A stretch of DNA of 64,000 nucleotides from Streptomyces sp. CG 926 (GCF_003148825.1 NZ_QGGZ01000015.1:1-64000), one strand, 5' to 3'. Counted from the first letter of the stretch, positions 26,930-35,113 are shown. The notes: generated from the sequence alone by a model not told the origin. Numbers and translations: made by a program.

Positions 26930-27789
26930 GCACCATGACGTTCTCCGGCACCCGGCCGTCCGAGCGCGCCGCCGAACCGGTGGGCAGGTTCGTCGACCTG
27001 CTCGCCGCTGAGTGGATCAAGATGCGGTCCCTACGGTCGACCTACTGGGTGCTCGCCCTCAGCGCCGTGGTCGCCATCGCGATCAACGTGAACGCTGTCC
27101 ACTCCGACCTGACGTACATCGACCAGCCGCATCCCCCACTACCCGGCCTCCCGCCCTACAAGTACGACCCGCTGTTCCACGGCCTGGGCAGCATCGCCGC
27201 CGACGTCATGGCACTGGCCGCGGCCAGCTTCGGCGCCATCACGGTCTTCGGCGAGTACGCCACCGGAATGATCCGCACCACGCTCGCCGCCACCCCCGAC
27301 CGGCGCGCGGTGATCACCGCCAAGGTGACCCTTGTCACGGCGATCACGCTCGCCCTCGGTGTGATCGTCTCCGTGACGTCGTTCTTCACCACCAACGCGA
27401 TGCTGGCCTCGCGCCACGTCGGACTCTCCATCCATGACCCCGGCTGCCTGCGGGCCGTCACGGCATACGCTCTGGTCATCCCGGTCTGCGCGCTCATCGG
27501 CATGGCGCTCGGCGCCGTCCTGAGACACGCCACGGCCTCGATCGTCGCGGTCGTAGGACTGCTCTTCATCCTGCCCATGCTCTTCGGTGGCGAGAGGTAC
27601 AGGTTCTTGAAGGAGATCGGCAACCACCTGCCGCTGGCCGCCGAGGGCCGGCTGGCACTGAACCCGGACTCCAACACCAGCCTGGGCGAGTATCCGGCTA
27701 CGATCACGGGCTCCTGGACGGCGCTCGCGGCCTGGGCGCTCGTCTCGGTAGCCGTCGCCGTGATTGTCGTGCGGCGCCGGGATGTCTGA
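26926..27789 (+). CDS. ABC exporter permease
   Basis: This 287-residue ABC-2 type membrane subunit has an N-terminal helix after the conserved AEWIKMRSLRSTYW. Helices follow around VMALAAASFGAITVFGEYA, VTAITLALGVIVSVTSFF, YALVIPVCALIGMALGAVL, ASIVAVVGLLFILPMLF and ALAAWALVSVAVAVIVV. ATG 26926 overlaps the end of the ATPase gene (ATGA). Together they form an exporter likely controlled by the adjacent two-component system. Confidence 0.9.
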   Translation: MSTMTFSGTRPSERAAEPVGRFVDLLAAEWIKMRSLRSTYWVLALSAVVAIAINVNAVHSDLTYIDQPHPPLPGLPPYKYDPLFHGLGSIAADVMALAAASFGAITVFGEYATGMIRTTLAATPDRRAVITAKVTLVTAITLALGVIVSVTSFFTTNAMLASRHVGLSIHDPGCLRAVTAYALVIPVCALIGMALGAVLRHATASIVAVVGLLFILPMLFGGERYRFLKEIGNHLPLAAEGRLALNPDSNTSLGEYPATITGSWTALAAWALVSVAVAVIVVRRRDV

Positions 27790-27796
27790 GCCCGGC

Positions 27797-27952
27797 TCAG
27801 CGGGTGGCCTCCGCCACGTCTTTGCCGAGCGTACTGAAGTCGACGTCGAGGTGGGCATCGTAGTCGTCCGGGGTGATGCCGAGTTCGTGGGTGGAGTACT
27901 CGCCGAAACGCATGATGTGCTCGGTCAGGTACGGGGAGATCTGGGCTAGGAG
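27797..27952 (-). pseudogene. Tn3-family transposase TnpA, C-terminal remnant
   Basis: The minus-strand peptide ISPYLTEHIMRFGEYSTHEL followed by DPHLDVDF-like AHLDVDFST and a stop at 27797 matches the very end of Tn3-family TnpA proteins. It is cut off by the IS5-type element whose end lies at about 27951. With tnpR at 23.2-23.9 kb it marks the two ends of a decayed Tn3-type unit. Confidence 0.65.
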
Positions 27953-27966
27953 TTGTCGTCAAAGTG

Positions 27967-28552
27967 TCACGCCCACATCAGGAGCGATGCGAGAGTGACG
28001 GCTGCTCGGTAGGCCTGGGCCGTCTTGTCGTACCTGGTGGCGATCCCGCGCCATTGCTTGAGGCGGTTGAAACACCGCTCCACCACGTTGCGGTGCTTGT
28101 AGACCTGCTTCTCAAAGGCCGGCGGGCGGCCACCCCGGCTGCCGCGCCGGGCCCGGTTGCGGACCTGGTCCGACCGCTCCGGGATGGTGTGCGCGATGCC
28201 CCGGCGCCGCAGCCAGACGCGGATCGCCTTCGAACTGTAGCCCTTGTCGCCGATGACACGGTCGGGCCTGGTCCGAGGTCGGCCATGTCCGATCCGCGGC
28301 ACCCGTATCGCCTCCATCACGGCGGTGAACTGGGTGCAGTCGTTGGTGTTCCCGCCCGTCAGCACGAAGGCGAGCGGTCGGCCAGAGCCGTCGCAAGCCA
28401 GGTGAATCTTGCTGGTCAGCCCGCCCCGGGACCGGCCGAGGGCCGGGCTTCGGAGCCCCCTTTTCGGGCTCCGGCCGCGTGCTGGTGGGCACGGAGGATG
28501 CTGGAGTCGAGCCCAGTCACCGAGGTCTTGAGCTCGAAGCGCCCCTCGCGAG
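27967..28552 (-). pseudogene. IS5-family transposase, 5' truncated
   Basis: The frame encodes DSSILRAHQHAAGA, GRSRGGLTSKIHLACDG, FVLTGGNTNDCTQF, VIGDKGYSSKAIR, RRGIAHTIPER and HRNVVERCFNRLKQWRG. These are the two aspartate regions and the glutamate region of an IS5/IS427-group DDE transposase. The N-terminal third is missing: the homology starts at DSSIL and the upstream reading is unrelated. The intact right end abuts the tnpA remnant. It is probably not able to move by itself. Confidence 0.8.
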
Positions 28553-28567
28553 CATGCGACGAATCAA

Positions 28568-29419
28568 TTAGGTGGTGCGGGTTACTACCCCGGAAACGAA
28601 CCACTGCACCAAGGCCGCAGCAAGGTGGACTCCCGCTCTGGCTGCTTCGAGAGTCTCGAGCACGGTGGCGTTCTGTCCGCCGTGCCGTGCGGTCTGCCCC
28701 TTCCATAGGGCCTGCATCATTGCCTCCACCGGCGCGATGGGGTCGCCGCCCGTGGGCGTGGACAGCACGGTGCTGAACTTGTGCCGGGCGTTCCTGATCT
28801 CGCCGAGCATCGAGCCGAGCGTGGCGTTGGCGTTGTTCGGCTCGATGACGGCCTGCGCCGCGGCCTCCACCGCCTTGATGGCCTCGCTGTACGCGCGCAC
28901 CGGATCCGGGCTGCGCCCGTAGGCCGCCTGCCACGCCGTGGCCAGGTGGTCGGCGGCCGACCCCGCAGCAGATACGGTCGCCGCGTCCGCGACGGTCCGG
29001 CGGACGGCGTCGCGCACACCCGGGGCGACGCGCTCCTCGAGCCCGTCCCGTTCTTCGTTGACCCGGTAGGCGGAACCGCCCTGGTCGAGTAGGTAGCTGA
29101 GCGTATCGATGTCCTGGGACGTCATCGAGTCCGGGCGCCACTCCAGAGTGCTGTCGATGACGTCGAGCAGCAGGAGTCCCTCCCTGCTGGCCAGGGTGGC
29201 CGCATACCGGGAGTCCCTCGCGGCTATGCGCATGCGCAGGCATACGGAGAGCGCCTCGGCCTCGTTCGTGCTGCCGGCACTAGTCGTAAAGGCGAGGCCC
29301 ACCCAGGTCTGCAGGGGATCACGCAGGTGGTCGGGCACGTCCTCGAAGGGGCCATCGTGTTCGGGTGCGGCAGTGAGTCCGGCGCGGACGGAGAACCGCG
29401 GGCGAGGCGTCGTCGTCAT
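28568..29419 (-). CDS. Abortive-infection (Abi_C/HEPN-like) family protein
   Basis: This is a 283-residue soluble protein. The C-terminal part fits the Abi_C pattern: AYSEAIKAVEAAAQAVI, ATLGSMLGEIRNARHKFS, then WKGQTARHGGQNAT and a final helix AGVHLAAALVQWFVSG. The RHGG region may correspond to the R-x4-H-like active site of HEPN RNases, but this is uncertain. The N-terminal half (LQTWVGLAFTTSAG, WRPDSMTSQDIDTLSYLLD) is helical and not assigned. It begins at ATG 29419, 26 bases after a perfect 14-bp inverted repeat. IS remnants on both sides suggest a small transferred defence locus. Confidence 0.6.
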   Translation of the reverse strand: MTTTPRPRFSVRAGLTAAPEHDGPFEDVPDHLRDPLQTWVGLAFTTSAGSTNEAEALSVCLRMRIAARDSRYAATLASREGLLLLDVIDSTLEWRPDSMTSQDIDTLSYLLDQGGSAYRVNEERDGLEERVAPGVRDAVRRTVADAATVSAAGSAADHLATAWQAAYGRSPDPVRAYSEAIKAVEAAAQAVIEPNNANATLGSMLGEIRNARHKFSTVLSTPTGGDPIAPVEAMMQALWKGQTARHGGQNATVLETLEAARAGVHLAAALVQWFVSGVVTRTT

Positions 29420-29444
29420 GACGGAACCGTAGCGGTGAGAGACA

Positions 29445-29477
29445 TCGCGTCGGATAAGCTCTCCTTATCCGACGCGA
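29445..29477. promoter_or_regulatory. Perfect 14-bp inverted repeat upstream of the Abi_C-like gene
   Basis: TCGCGTCGGATAAG and CTTATCCGACGCGA are exact complements separated by CTCTC. The repeat lies 26 bases upstream of the start codon and could be an operator, a 5' UTR hairpin, or paired ends of a lost mobile element (the inner TAAG resembles Tn3 inverted-repeat ends). Confidence 0.6.
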
Positions 29478-29567
29478 CAAAAGGTGTGAACCGCGAAAGC
29501 CGCACATTGCGGCGCTGTTCCGCAGTCCGGTATTCCTCACGTGCCACATCCGGGTGTCAGCGACGGG

Positions 29568-29970
29568 TCACGCCCAACACAGCGCCACCCGCTCCGCCGC
29601 GTACATGCAGTCCACCAGCACTCCGTTGGTCAGCTCGAACTCCTCCTGCTTGCCTACGGGGCCGTTCCAGGTGAGGCGGGTTGCTGGCGGGGCGCTTGGA
29701 GGGCAGGTGGACCGGCTGGCCGTCGGCCTCCCTGGCTCCCGAGCAGGGTGTAGATCCGCAGGCTGCCCACGGCAGGGGCGCTGGCGGTGCGACGCCGACG
29801 GGGCCCATGTCCAGAGGGAGAGCGCTACCGCGACGGTCAGGCCGCCGAGGGCCTCCCCGATCCAGCTGGTGAGTACGTCGAGAATGGGTCCAGCGAGTGC
29901 TCTGAACCGAGTGGGGAGCGTGCGCGAGCGCCGTTCAGGTCGTGGAGTTGGGGCCGGCTGCCGAGTGTGC
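29568..29970 (-). pseudogene. Decayed gene with a membrane segment
   Basis: One minus-strand frame contains a membrane helix (WIGEALGGLTVAVALSLWTW) and a protein-like tail (EEFELTNGVLVDCMYAAERV) joined by a low-complexity stretch. A better reading (GSLRIYTLLGSQ) of the joining stretch lies in another frame, which suggests frameshifts. No start is clear. Function unknown. Confidence 0.3.
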
Positions 29971-30080
29971 GGGCCCGGGCGAGCCTCAATGTGGCGGTCT
30001 TCTTGGTAGTCGTGACGCACTCGGTGGCGGCTCGAACCGATAACGTCACGGACTGCGGTAAAGATCATGGGGGTGAGGCG

Positions 30081-30950
30081 TTGGCAAACAACCGGCTGAT
30101 ACGCGCAAGGCAATGGTGGACTGACACACCAAGGACCATCCGCTTTGTGGCCTATATCTGTGTGCCGATGGGGGTGTGCGGAACAGTACTTGGCGTGTAC
30201 GGCGATGCCCATGGGTGGTGGGAGGACCGGGGCTTCTTGACTAACCTGACATCCAGTCTGGCTAGCGCGATGTTCGGGATTCCCACCGCTCTTCTAGTGC
30301 TTTCGCATCTGGGCAACGCGCAGGCCGAGGCGCTACAGAGGCGGCAGGTTCGCCGTCGTGCTCAGCGCGAAGTCGAAGCCTTTCGGGGGGTTCTCCTGCG
30401 GGTGTTCAGCGCAGAAGACGTGACGACGTTGCGTGCCCACAAAGCCGGAGCGGACAGGGCCATTCAGGAGATGGCCGAGGCACCTCTGCGGCAGCCCAGC
30501 GCGGGGACTGCTGACGCGCCGGCGCTCACACTGCTGGAGTGGCTCGACCAGCTCCGGGACCCTGCTGATGCGTACAACCAGGCGCTCGCTGAGATGATGG
30601 CCACGATCGGCGGCCGCCATTGGGGCGTGTGGCTCGACGAGATCCAGGATCATTGGGAGGCCATTGATCAGGATCTCCGCCCTCAGGTTGCCGACACGGG
30701 TCAGCCATGGCTTACGCCTACTCGCTCAGTAGAGATGCGGAGAGTGTGGCTGAATCTGCGGACCGGCAACCCGAGCCGCCCGCTCGCGCTGGACACCTTT
30801 AGGCAGCGCCTGACGGATGGCGCCCAGGACCCAGGTGGCATTCACCGCGTAAAACGTGGGGTTCAAAACGAAATTAGGGTCAGGCACGAGTGGCTGGCAG
30901 CCTTGAGCGTGATCCTTGCGACAGTGGACGAACTTTCGCTCATCTACTGA
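30081..30950 (+). CDS. Membrane protein of unknown function
   Basis: The protein has 289 residues. Two membrane helices come first (FVAYICVPMGVCGTVLGVYG and SSLASAMFGIPTALLVL), then a long, charged cytosolic part (QRRQVRRRAQREVEAFRG to VRHEWLAALSVILATVDEL). The start is uncertain: TTG 30081 is the best candidate and GTG near 30147 would remove the first helix. Codon use is less GC-extreme than in neighbours, which suggests transfer. A perfect palindromic terminator follows the stop. It may belong with the Abi_C-like gene as accessory DNA. Confidence 0.55.
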   Translation: MANNRLIRARQWWTDTPRTIRFVAYICVPMGVCGTVLGVYGDAHGWWEDRGFLTNLTSSLASAMFGIPTALLVLSHLGNAQAEALQRRQVRRRAQREVEAFRGVLLRVFSAEDVTTLRAHKAGADRAIQEMAEAPLRQPSAGTADAPALTLLEWLDQLRDPADAYNQALAEMMATIGGRHWGVWLDEIQDHWEAIDQDLRPQVADTGQPWLTPTRSVEMRRVWLNLRTGNPSRPLALDTFRQRLTDGAQDPGGIHRVKRGVQNEIRVRHEWLAALSVILATVDELSLIY

Positions 30951-30954
30951 TGCA

Positions 30955-30986
30955 CACCCACCGGCCACGGCCGTGGCCGGTGGGTG
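30955..30986 (+). terminator. Perfect 32-base palindromic terminator
   Basis: CACCCACCGGCCACGG is followed directly by its exact complement, 5 bases after the preceding stop codon. Confidence 0.8.
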
Positions 30987-31029
30987 CCAACTTCGGCCTC
31001 CACGGCCAGCCGGGCCGGGCCGTTAACTG

Positions 31030-31548
31030 ACACCCGCCGGCGGCGGCCACAAGGCCCTGGGCCGCGAAGCCGGCCGCAGGACCAGGTCCGGCGTGGGATT
31101 CGACTACGTCCACTCGGCGGTCGACGACCACAGCCGCCTGGCCTACAGCGAGATCCACCCCGACGAGAAGGTCGCCACCTGCGCGGACTTCCTCGCCCGC
31201 GCCGCCGTGTTCTTCCACGCACAAGGCATCACCCGCATCGAACGCGTCCTCACCGACAACGCGTGGGCCTACCGCAAGGGCCTGGCCCGGAAGGCCGTCC
31301 TGACCGACCTCGGCGCCGCCGGCAAGCTCACCCGTGCCTACCGACCGCAGACCAACGGCAAGGTCGAACGCTTCAACCGAACCCTCCTCGACGAGTGGGC
31401 CTACCAACGGCCCTACACCTCGAACGACGAGCGGACCGCAGCCCTGGCAGACTTCCTCCACACCTACAACCACCACCGCTGCCACACCGCACTCGGCGGA
31501 CACCCACCCATCACCCGCGTCAACAACCCTGCGGGTCAATACACCTAG
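31030..31548 (+). pseudogene. IS481-family transposase, 5' truncated (copy 1)
   Basis: The integrase core is largely present: FDYVHSAVDDHSRLAY with the first aspartates, RVLTDNAWAYRKG with the second, AYRPQTNGKVERFNRTLLDEWA with the catalytic glutamate, and the end NHHRCHTALGGHPPITRVNN. The N-terminal helix-turn-helix is missing, and homology begins abruptly at TPAGGGHKAL. The element's right end (CAATACA) is followed by CTAG, the known IS481-type target core. The last 222 bases match copy 2 at 43485-43706 with three differences. Confidence 0.85.
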
Positions 31549-31732
31549 CCCGCGTACTTGCCGTCGCCGAGCTCCTTGAGATCCTCGGGCCTGCCCTCGA
31601 CGACGTTCTGCGGTGGGATGACGAATTTTCCGATCTTCCCCACCAGATGCAAGGTGGTCAAGGCCGCCGCCAAGTTCGCCGTCCTCGCCCTCGACGACGA
31701 CGCGATCAAGATCAAACACCCGCAGTCTTTGC

Positions 31733-31764
31733 GGCGTCACGGCGTCACGGCGTCACAGCGTCAC
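31733..31764. repeat. 8-base tandem repeat, four units
   Basis: GGCGTCAC occurs three times in a row and then once as AGCGTCAC, in a stretch without an assignable gene between the IS481 remnant and the GlxA-type gene. Confidence 0.8.
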
Positions 31765-31871
31765 GGCGCCCGGCCGTCCAGGGTGACCCCTGTCCGGCGC
31801 GGGCTGCGGGAGGCCCTCCAATCGAAACCAGCCGACGGCGGGGTGGCGTTCTGGCCCATCCGCAGGAGGAA

Positions 31872-32855
31872 TCAGGGCGTGGGCTGAGGAGTGCTGTGGA
31901 CTGTGCGGTGCTGGCTGGGCGTCGTTCCGTAGTGGTCCAGGAAGACCTGCCTCATTGTCTCGGCGGAGCTGAATCCGCAGCGCCTCGCGATCGAGGCCAT
32001 TGGCAGTGCTGTGGCGACGAGGAGGTGTGAGGCTGCCTCGGCTCGGGCGGCCCGTACGAACTGGGCCGGTGTCTGGCCGAGCTGGTCAAGGAACAGCCGG
32101 GACAGATGGCGCCCGCTGACTCCCGCGTACGCGGCGAGCGCGGTGGTGGCAAGGTTGCTGTCGAGGTGTCCGGTGATGTGTTCGACGGTCTGCCGCACGG
32201 TCCGGTGCTCCGGGGCCGGCGCGTCGACGAACATGCTGATCTGGGCCTGATTGCCCGGTCGTTGGAGGTAGGTCACCATCATCCGGGCCAATGTCCGGGC
32301 GAGGGCCGGGCCGTGGTCCTCCTCGACGAACGCGAGAGTGAGGTCGAGCGCTCCGGTAACCCCGGCTGACGTGCAGATGTTCTCGTCGCGGACGTACAGG
32401 GGAGCGGCGTCGACGCTGACGGCCGGGTGGCGCTGCGCGAGGTCGCTCGCGTATGCCCAGTGGGTCGTGGCACGCCGTCCGTCGAGCAGCCCGGTCGCCG
32501 CCAGCACACTCGCGCCCGTGCATACCGACGCGATCCGGCGGCCGATAGCTGCCAGGCGGCGCACGTGCTCGACCAGCCGGGTGTTCTGCGCCGCCGCGGC
32601 GTGGCCCGGCCCACCGACGACCAGCAGCGTGCCGACGGGGCCGCGCGTACGCTCCAGCGCGGCCTGAGCAGCCAGAACCAGTCCAGATGAGCAGCGCACC
32701 GGGTGACCCTGCGGGGTGACCAGACGGACGTCGTAGGGCGGGCTCGCACCGAGGCGGTTCGCCCCGTCGAAGGCGCTTGTCACGCAGGCGATCTCCACGA
32801 GTTCCGCATCGTCGTAGGCCACGACCACCACACGGTGGGGGACAGCTGTCGTCAT
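31872..32855 (-). CDS. GlxA-type AraC regulator with DJ-1/PfpI domain
   Basis: The protein has 327 residues. An N-terminal DJ-1/PfpI domain (VVVVAYDDAELVEIA, LLVVGGPGHAAAA, SVCTGASVLAATGLLDGRRAT with the nucleophile-elbow cysteine) is followed by a C-terminal AraC helix-turn-helix pair (TTALAAYAGVSGRHLSRLFLDQLGQTP and MASIARRCGFSSAETMRQVF). Such proteins are regulators; the DJ-1 part probably senses a small molecule. It is divergent from the DJ-1/PfpI protein gene at 33015, which is its likely target. Confidence 0.92.
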   Translation of the reverse strand: MTTAVPHRVVVVAYDDAELVEIACVTSAFDGANRLGASPPYDVRLVTPQGHPVRCSSGLVLAAQAALERTRGPVGTLLVVGGPGHAAAAQNTRLVEHVRRLAAIGRRIASVCTGASVLAATGLLDGRRATTHWAYASDLAQRHPAVSVDAAPLYVRDENICTSAGVTGALDLTLAFVEEDHGPALARTLARMMVTYLQRPGNQAQISMFVDAPAPEHRTVRQTVEHITGHLDSNLATTALAAYAGVSGRHLSRLFLDQLGQTPAQFVRAARAEAASHLLVATALPMASIARRCGFSSAETMRQVFLDHYGTTPSQHRTVHSTPQPTP

Positions 32856-33014
32856 GCCTACGACAGTACCGATTCCGTCCGATGGACAGGTATCCCAGGA
32901 TTATGGACATAAGATCCGAAGATTTCCATCCGTGGTGGGGGCGGTGCGTGAGGTTTGTCAGGGCAGCAGCCGCTGCCAGGCCATTCGTCATCCACCGACT
33001 TCAGGAGACATGTC

Positions 33015-33737
33015 ATGACCGAAATTTCGTCCAAGCCGTCCGTCGACCCGGTGAAGACCATCGCCTTCGTGTTGTACCCGGGACTCACCCCACTGGACAT
33101 CGTCGGCCCCTTGCAGGTCTTCGCAGCGTTGGGCGATCTTGCTCCCGGCTACCGCACGATCGTGGTCGGCGAGAGGATCGAGCCGATGCCGAGCGACACC
33201 CCGCTGTCCCTGGTGCCCAGCCACACCTTCGATGAGATAGCGGATCCGTACGCAGTGATCGTGCCCGGCGGCCTCGTCCCCACCCTGGCCGCCATGGCCG
33301 ACGAGAGCCTGCTGCAGAACCTGCGCCGTACCGCGGCGCGGTCCCAGGTCGTCGGCTCGGTGTGCACCGGCTCGCTGCTGCTCGCAGCAGCGGGGCTCCT
33401 GGAAGGCCGCCGGGCCACCACGCACTGGATGTACCGCGACCTGCTCGCCCGCTTCGGGGCAACGCCGGTCACTCAGCGCTGGGTCGAGGACGGGCACTTC
33501 ATCACCGCCGCCGGGGTCTCGGCCGGCATCGACATGGCACTGCACCTGGTCGGCCGTCTCGCCGGCCACGACGTCGCGCGCATGGTGCAGCTGTTCATCG
33601 AGTACGACCCCGAGCCGCCCTTCGGCCCGATCGACTGGACAGCTGCCGACAGCGGCCAATACGCGCCCTTCGCCCGGCAGCTGCTCCAGAGCGCCCTCGC
33701 CGACCACCCCGCCCTCCTGGCGCACCTGAGTACCTGA
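33015..33737 (+). CDS. DJ-1/PfpI family protein (isonitrile hydratase-like)
   Basis: This 240-residue single-domain protein contains VLYPGLTPLDIVGPLQVF, VIVPGG, the cysteine elbow GSVCTGSLLLAAAGLLEGRR and TAAGVSAGIDMALHLV. The set matches the InhA (isonitrile hydratase) branch of the DJ-1 superfamily. ATG 33015 has AGGAG 8 bases upstream. It lies divergent from the GlxA-type regulator, so the pair is a self-contained unit. The substrate is not certain from sequence. Confidence 0.9.
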   Translation: MTEISSKPSVDPVKTIAFVLYPGLTPLDIVGPLQVFAALGDLAPGYRTIVVGERIEPMPSDTPLSLVPSHTFDEIADPYAVIVPGGLVPTLAAMADESLLQNLRRTAARSQVVGSVCTGSLLLAAAGLLEGRRATTHWMYRDLLARFGATPVTQRWVEDGHFITAAGVSAGIDMALHLVGRLAGHDVARMVQLFIEYDPEPPFGPIDWTAADSGQYAPFARQLLQSALADHPALLAHLST

Positions 33738-33851
33738 GCACCGGGGGTTGGGCGTCGTTGACCTGACAGCGGGTGTCGGCGCCTGCCGGGTGCCTCTCCT
33801 ACGCCCCGTGGGGCTCTGCACGGAGCCGCCACGGGCCGCGCGACGGTGGTG

Positions 33852-34142
33852 TCAGAGGACCTCGGTCCTCAGCCCGTGGCGGAAGTCGTAGAGGAACGGG
33901 GTCTTGTTGTCTTCGCCGGTCTTCAGGAGGACGGCCATCGCCTCGGGATCCACGCTCGCCCCAGTGGAGCGTGTAGCTGTCGAAGTCGGCGCCGACCGTC
34001 TTGACCCAGTCCTGTACCTGCTGCTGCCAACCGGGCCGCTCGTTTTTCGGCATCGTCTCGGAGACGCGCTTCAGATAGGCCTTGATGTGGCTGACGTAGG
34101 CCTTCTTGTCGTACGCCGTAGGGGCGAGGCTATGTGCGTCGA
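33852..34142 (-). pseudogene. TCTP-like protein, C-terminal half, frameshifted
   Basis: The minus strand encodes VDAHSLAPTAYDKKAYVSHI, LKRVSETMPKNERPGWQQQ and DSYTLHWGE, then, after a one-base shift, SVDPEAMAVLLKTGEDNKT and FLYDFRHGLRTEVL before TGA 33852. This is the end of the translationally controlled tumour protein fold (microtubule-binding helices and last strand). TCTP homologues are uncommon in bacteria but known in actinobacteria. The N-terminal half is absent: its place is taken by CRISPR-like repeats directly abutting codon VDAH. Confidence 0.6.
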
Positions 34143-34223
34143 CGGTCCACCCCCGCGTCGGCGGGGAACACTCCACCCCCGCGTCGGCGGGGAACACTCC
34201 ACCCCCGCGTCGGCGGGGAGCAC
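34143..34223 (-). CRISPR. Three type I-E-like CRISPR repeats without spacers
   Basis: Read on the minus strand, three copies of GTGTTCCCCGCCGACG + CGGGGGTGGA follow each other with no spacer (34198-34223, where it starts GTGCT; 34172-34197; and 34143-34171, the only one with the full 29-base end ACCG). This is the layout of type I-E repeats (GTGTTCCCCGC ... GCGGGGATAAACCG in E. coli). No cas gene is in the window. It is a collapsed or copied remnant rather than an active array. Confidence 0.6.
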
Positions 34224-34335
34224 GCCCACAACGCTCACTACGACCGGCCCACCGTCCTTGGCCTCCTGGGAGACGTAAACGGTCTCGACATCCTGGATGC
34301 TGGCTGCGGCCCCGGCCTGTACTGCGCCCTGTCAG
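34224..34335 (+). pseudogene. N-terminal fragment of a SAM-dependent methyltransferase
   Basis: The plus-strand reading HNAHYDRPTVLGLLGDV, then LDILDAGCGPGLYCA contains a complete SAM motif I. It breaks off after about 40 codons near the lipoprotein gene and has no start of its own because the CRISPR-like repeats precede it. Confidence 0.55.
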
Positions 34336-34354
34336 GCGAGGCTGCGGCCGGCGG

Positions 34355-34798
34355 TCAGCAGCCGTCGTACTTCCAGGCCCCGCCCTCCCGCGCCCAGGGC
34401 TGCGACGTCTGGTTCAGCTTGGGCACGGAGTACGTGTAGGACACGCGGGCCATGTCGCCGGCCAGCTGGTCGATGGTCAGGGTCTGGATCTCCTGGGCGC
34501 CGTAGGCCTTGGCGGCGGTGTCGACGATCCCGGCGAACAGCTCGGCGTCACCAGCCTTCGTGGCGCACCGCTTGGAGAGGGTGGCGTAGGCGGCGGCGCC
34601 GTCGGGCTTGAAGTAGGCGGCGGAGTAAGCGCGTACGGCCTTCTCCAGGCCGGCGCGGACCGGGTCGGCCTTCGGCGGGGTGCTGCTGGCCGGGGCTGGG
34701 GCGGCGCCGGTCTTGGCGGGTGCCGGGTCGCCGGCGCAGCCTGTGAGGGCGAGCAGGGCGGTGGTCGCCAGGAGAGCAGCGGTGTGGTGTGTGCGCAT
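34355..34798 (-). CDS. Lipoprotein of unknown function
   Basis: The protein has 147 residues. A signal peptide with lipobox (LLATTALLALTGC) puts the mature N-terminus at the cysteine, followed by an Ala/Pro/Thr linker. A small domain (KAVRAYSAAYFKPDGAAAYA, TIDQLAGDMARVSYTYSV, PWAREGGAWKYDGC) resembles the NTF2-like domains of actinobacterial lipoproteins. ATG 34798 is the first start giving a proper signal. It stands alone. Confidence 0.72.
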   Translation of the reverse strand: MRTHHTAALLATTALLALTGCAGDPAPAKTGAAPAPASSTPPKADPVRAGLEKAVRAYSAAYFKPDGAAAYATLSKRCATKAGDAELFAGIVDTAAKAYGAQEIQTLTIDQLAGDMARVSYTYSVPKLNQTSQPWAREGGAWKYDGC

Positions 34799-34983
34799 CA
34801 GGACATGGTGGCCGGGACAGGGTGGGCGCGGGGTGGCTGTGACTGTCCTGTGACGCGCGAATGCTCCGCGCGATGGCGGCGCGGACCACCCCCCCCGTCG
34901 GCCGGGAGCACGCATACACAGCAACCCACGCAGTTGTCTCGGGTGCCGGCGAGGCAGCGGGCATGTAGGGCAAGCGGCCGTTT

Positions 34984-35027
34984 CGTACGTGCCTTACGGG
35001 CATCCGAGGGATCGTCAGGCACGTACG
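34984..35027. repeat. 10-bp inverted repeat with 24-base spacer
   Basis: CGTACGTGCC (34984-34993) and GGCACGTACG (35018-35027) are exact complements between the lipoprotein gene and the propeller protein gene. They may be a regulatory site. Confidence 0.4.
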
Positions 35028-35080
35028 GCATGTGCGTAAGCGTTGTGGGTGCGGTCTCCGTGGGGCGCACGAACGTCCCC

Positions 35081-35113
35081 GCGTCCGCCCCGGCCCCTGA
35101 CCGGGGCGGACGC
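35081..35113. terminator. Strong GC hairpin upstream of the propeller protein gene
   Basis: GCGTCCGCCCCGG pairs perfectly with CCGGGGCGGACGC around a 7-base loop. It lies about 75 bases before the next gene and may insulate it. Confidence 0.6.

Noticed and set aside
25864..27789. One long open frame spanning the ABC ATPase and permease region
   Set aside because: The first part is an out-of-frame reading of the ATPase. The permease has its own overlapping ATG at 26926.
30955..30986. Perfect palindrome considered as an attachment site
   Set aside because: Its position 5 bases after a stop codon and its GC-rich stem fit a terminator better. No second copy was seen.
34143..34223. An active CRISPR array
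   Set aside because: There are no spacers and no cas genes in the window, and the units are shortened. It was kept only as a remnant.
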